From Archaeoglobus sp. (GTDB lineage: Archaea; Halobacteriota; Archaeoglobi; Archaeoglobales; Archaeoglobaceae): a stretch of 64,000 bases of DNA. This document shows positions 61,649-64,000 of the stretch, piece by piece. A program made the translations under genes and the position numbers. Positions within the stretch are counted from its first letter, which is position 1. Each line of letters begins with the position of its first letter. The stretch spans positions 1 to 64,000 of the forward strand of contig JACDNU010000004.1 of NCBI GenBank assembly GCA_017656505.1, read 5' to 3'. The notes under the pieces are model-generated. The model was not told the origin of the DNA and ran no database searches. It was given only the letters and a program-made list of their open reading frames with translations.

Positions 61649-62533
61649 ATGACGGTCATCGTCGATCGGGTAGAGAGTTATGAGAAAGTTTGGGGCTTCG
61701 TTGAAAGGGTTTTTGCCAACCTCGATTTATTTGAAAATCTGAAAAGGAGGTTTTCAAAAAACTTGCTAGAAATTGACGATTTGCCTAGGAAGGTAATCGT
61801 AAAACCGAATTTTCTCAAATGGATTGATCTGGATTCGGGCTGCGTTACCCATCCGGAGTTGATAAAGGCGGTTGCCTCATTTTTAGCCGGCAGTAATCAG
61901 GAGATTTTTATTTTAGAGGGTGGTTTCACAAAGAATGCTGCCGATCGCTATTTCAACGAATTCGGGCTTTACAGATATGGAAATTGTATAAACTTGAATA
62001 CTGGCAGATTTATCGAAGTTCAGGTTGACGGAGAGAAGCTTAGGAGCGTTAAAGCCTCCGAAATTGCGGTTAAATTATTGAAAGAATCATTTTTCATAAG
62101 CCTCCCGAAGCTCAAGGTACATCATTTAACGAAGGTAACGATCTCGATCAAGAACAACATGGGTTTTCTGAAGAAGCCGGCCGTAAGCATGCACCTCAGC
62201 ATAAATCCAAAACTCGTCGATCTTTTGAACGTTTTCAACCCCCATCTGATTATCGTTGATGGTGTGGTGGGCGGAGAAAATTCGGAGAGCAATACTAGGC
62301 CAGTCAGGCATGGGGTTATGCTCGCCGGAGACAACGCTGTGGAGGTTGATGCTGTGGGAGCCTATTTGATGGGATTTGAGCCTGAGGACATAGGATTCCT
62401 CAAAATCGCTTGTGAAAGAGGGCTTGGAGAAATCAGAATCGATAAGATAGACGTTGTCGGGGATTTGGAAGGATTAAGAAAGAGATATGGTATTTCGAGT
62501 TTGAGAAGATTTTTAGGGAGATTGAGCATCTGA
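61649..62533 (+). CDS. DUF362-family protein
   Basis: A 294-residue DUF362 protein. KVIVKPNFLKWIDLDSGCVTHPELIKAVASFL, SLPKLKVHHLTKVTISIKNNMGFL and GVMLAGDNAVEVDAVGAYLMGF are family marks. Members often carry ferredoxin clusters; none is seen here. The function is not established. The ATG at 61649 is chosen over a longer frame from 61592 which lacks similarity. Confidence 0.85.
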   Translation: MTVIVDRVESYEKVWGFVERVFANLDLFENLKRRFSKNLLEIDDLPRKVIVKPNFLKWIDLDSGCVTHPELIKAVASFLAGSNQEIFILEGGFTKNAADRYFNEFGLYRYGNCINLNTGRFIEVQVDGEKLRSVKASEIAVKLLKESFFISLPKLKVHHLTKVTISIKNNMGFLKKPAVSMHLSINPKLVDLLNVFNPHLIIVDGVVGGENSESNTRPVRHGVMLAGDNAVEVDAVGAYLMGFEPEDIGFLKIACERGLGEIRIDKIDVVGDLEGLRKRYGISSLRRFLGRLSI

Positions 62534-62639
62534 CGGAAATTTTTCTTCAGAGAGGAATATTCAAGCCCTTTTTCATTCATTTCATCATCATTTAAATCAG
62601 AAAGTAATTAATAAATGGCTCCCAACCCTTTTGCTGAGA

Positions 62640-63677
62640 ATGAAGGTAAAGGAGAAAAGGATTGATGAGGGCAGACTTAGCCTGGACATGCTGATAGGTT
62701 TATCCATCTTTCTCTTCGCATTCATATTTATCGGGCAGTTTCTGCCATCTGTCTTTGCCGATGCAAGGAGTGAAATCTCCGTTTTTGCGGAAGCTTACAA
62801 GGTTAGTGTTTTGCTTACGGAAGATCCAGGGAGATGGATTAACCGTGCGAATACAAGTGAGAAAGGTTTCCATTGGGAGAGCGAGTGGTACAAGGATAAT
62901 ATAAGTTTCAGACCAGGCCTTGCGAGGGTTGGAAGGGCTGGTTTTATAAGTTTAAACAAATTAATGGAATTCAAGAATGCAACCCTTCATTATGGGGGAT
63001 CGTATGCCAATGATACATGGATAAGAGACGTTTTCGGGCTTGATAGTCCTTCAAATTCATATCATGTGAATATCTCCCTTCTTATTCCCTATTCCACCTC
63101 ATATAACCAGTATTACTCTAGAAACAATAGCGGTCAAAATGTTTTGACAATAGGCCCTCCAATTCCTAACAAAAAAGTATCCCGATATGAGAGACTTGTA
63201 AATCTTCCAGTTTATAGCGACTTCATCCAGCATTACGCTAACTTGCCGAATAACGTTAATTACAGGATAAATTCGACTTTTCCACTCGGTGGAGCACTGC
63301 TGATTGTTAGGAATACAAGCAATATACATGCACAATGTTGGGTGGAGGTTAGAGTCAATCTAACAAATACGACCTCTCTCAATTCCACTTACGAAACAGT
63401 CTATGAACTGGGTGACAGAGTTGGAAGCACTTGCGACATCACAAATCTAACTGGAATTTACCCCTTAACAAGAGAGCTTAATGAAGGTTATGAAGAGGTT
63501 TATGAGAACTTCACTCAAACTTATAACGAATTACCCGATAACCAGTCTGTCGTGGTTAGAATTAAAAATCTCAATTGTACTTTTGCCCTTTCCAATGTTG
63601 GAGAGATTATCGGAGATTTGTCGAGCAATGAGGCAAGGATAGTTTCAAAGCTTGTAGTTACGGTATGGGAGGGGTAG
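62640..63677 (+). CDS. Membrane-anchored envelope/pilin-like protein (DUF7287-like)
   Basis: A 345-residue protein. A short basic start (MKVKEKRIDEGRLSLDM) leads into a hydrophobic helix (IGLSIFLFAFIFIGQFLPSVF), a type IV pilin-like arrangement; the rest (300 residues, many Asn-x-Ser/Thr sites) is extracellular. It and the next gene resemble a paired set of archaeal pilin-like proteins. The ATG at 62640 is preferred over a TTG at 62631. It is the first of a unit that continues past the window. Confidence 0.7.
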   Translation: MKVKEKRIDEGRLSLDMLIGLSIFLFAFIFIGQFLPSVFADARSEISVFAEAYKVSVLLTEDPGRWINRANTSEKGFHWESEWYKDNISFRPGLARVGRAGFISLNKLMEFKNATLHYGGSYANDTWIRDVFGLDSPSNSYHVNISLLIPYSTSYNQYYSRNNSGQNVLTIGPPIPNKKVSRYERLVNLPVYSDFIQHYANLPNNVNYRINSTFPLGGALLIVRNTSNIHAQCWVEVRVNLTNTTSLNSTYETVYELGDRVGSTCDITNLTGIYPLTRELNEGYEEVYENFTQTYNELPDNQSVVVRIKNLNCTFALSNVGEIIGDLSSNEARIVSKLVVTVWEG

Positions 63678-63678
63678 C

Positions 63679-64000
63679 ATGATTCGGGTAATGTCAGATG
63701 AAAAAGGCCAGGCATTCACGCTCGAAGGAATTACAGCCGCACTGCTCATTCTCATCGTTACTTACACTTTATTTGAGAGCTCGGTTGTGGTTTCGCCCAT
63801 ATGGAGCGAGTATGGAGATATACAGTTAAAGCAGCTTGGTTACGACGTTCTGAGATCATTGGACGTTCACAGAACTAACATGAATCTTTCTGCCTGTCCA
63901 GATACGCAAAATATCACCAGAAACTCGCTGCAGTATATGCTCATCCAGCTCAATACTTCAAATCCACAACCCAACCAAGAATTTCTAAACGCCCTCGACA
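63679..64000 (+). CDS. Pilin-like membrane-anchored protein, 3' cut by window edge (DUF7288-like)
   Basis: The first 107 residues are seen. MIRVMSDEKGQAFTLEGITAALLILIVTYTLFESS is a short polar head followed by a hydrophobic helix, with GQAFTLEG as a pilin-style processing site. GAGGGGTAGC and a one-base gap separate it from the preceding gene's stop, so the two are co-expressed. The remainder lies outside the window. Confidence 0.75.
   Translation, partial: MIRVMSDEKGQAFTLEGITAALLILIVTYTLFESSVVVSPIWSEYGDIQLKQLGYDVLRSLDVHRTNMNLSACPDTQNITRNSLQYMLIQLNTSNPQPNQEFLNALD

Overview
The window is archaeal and fits the Archaeoglobales (Archaeoglobus, Ferroglobus or Geoglobus type). Pointers are a beta-RFA-P synthase (methanopterin pathway) next to a short Nop5 and a fibrillarin, family B DNA polymerase with a C-terminal PCNA box, an rpsM-rpsD-rpsK-rpoD operon whose RpoD carries eight ferredoxin-type cysteines, an intron-bearing tRNA-Pro(GGG), TATA-type promoters about 25-30 bases before many start codons (leaderless genes), and eIF5A. 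Genus cannot be fixed from the sequence alone.

Region 1 (1-15.6 kb) is a catabolic island. It begins with a broken DsrE-like remnant. Then come FixC/FixX, an acyl-CoA dehydrogenase and EtfB/EtfA, which together would pass electrons from acyl-CoA oxidation to the membrane quinone pool. A zinc alcohol dehydrogenase behind an operator-rich promoter, an AMP-forming acyl-CoA ligase, and two subunits of the HgdB/BcrBC (2-hydroxyacyl-CoA dehydratase / benzoyl-CoA reductase) superfamily follow. A Liv-type ABC importer sits at the end: lipoprotein binding protein, LivH and LivM on the minus strand, LivG and LivF on the plus strand, with the binding protein and LivG sharing one 54-base promoter region. 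The likely theme is import and CoA-dependent oxidation of an organic, possibly aromatic, acid.

Region 2 (15.7-27.1 kb) is housekeeping: siroheme formation plus a fused siroheme decarboxylase (alternative haem route), a solitary Cas4-like nuclease, tRNA-Pro, PyrB/PyrI, a VapBC pair, HisS, an RNA-ligase-partner PIN protein, the C/D-box RNP proteins, beta-RFA-P synthase, a ThiF-like protein and an HTH-CBS regulator. Region 3 (27.2-35.3 kb) has PolB, small conserved proteins, a thioesterase, a transporter and the ribosomal/RpoD operon. Region 4 (35.4-45.6 kb, minus strand) joins cytochrome c maturation (CcmE, CcmF) to nucleotide biosynthesis (PurP, LarB, CarB, CarA, PurC, PurE).

Region 5 (45.7-52.5 kb) has a DUF134 regulator with an RGG tail coupled to a cation-efflux/NifX-like fusion, a Mn pyrophosphatase, a riboflavin-pathway reductase, a CinA-like protein, eIF5A, agmatinase and rubrerythrin. 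Region 6 (52.5-58.3 kb) is a second CoA island: two family III CoA-transferases, an HDAC-family protein lacking the usual catalytic tyrosine, and a benzoate-CoA-ligase-like enzyme, with strong inverted and 10-base tandem repeats in the promoters. Region 7 (58.3-64 kb) has a Trm10-like methyltransferase, a PHP phosphoesterase, a DHPS-like protein, a DUF362 protein and two pilin-like envelope proteins, the last cut by the window edge.

The most unusual points are the altered cluster-ligand pattern in the smaller dehydratase/reductase subunit, the HDAC-like protein beside a CoA ligase, the five 10-base tandem repeats, the shared TTATGCA operators, and the DUF134 / cation-efflux-NifX pair. No CRISPR array, rRNA, complete insertion sequence or replication origin was seen. 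No gene-free stretch reaches 300 bases; the longest (about 190-270 bases) are covered by the promoter and repeat entries.
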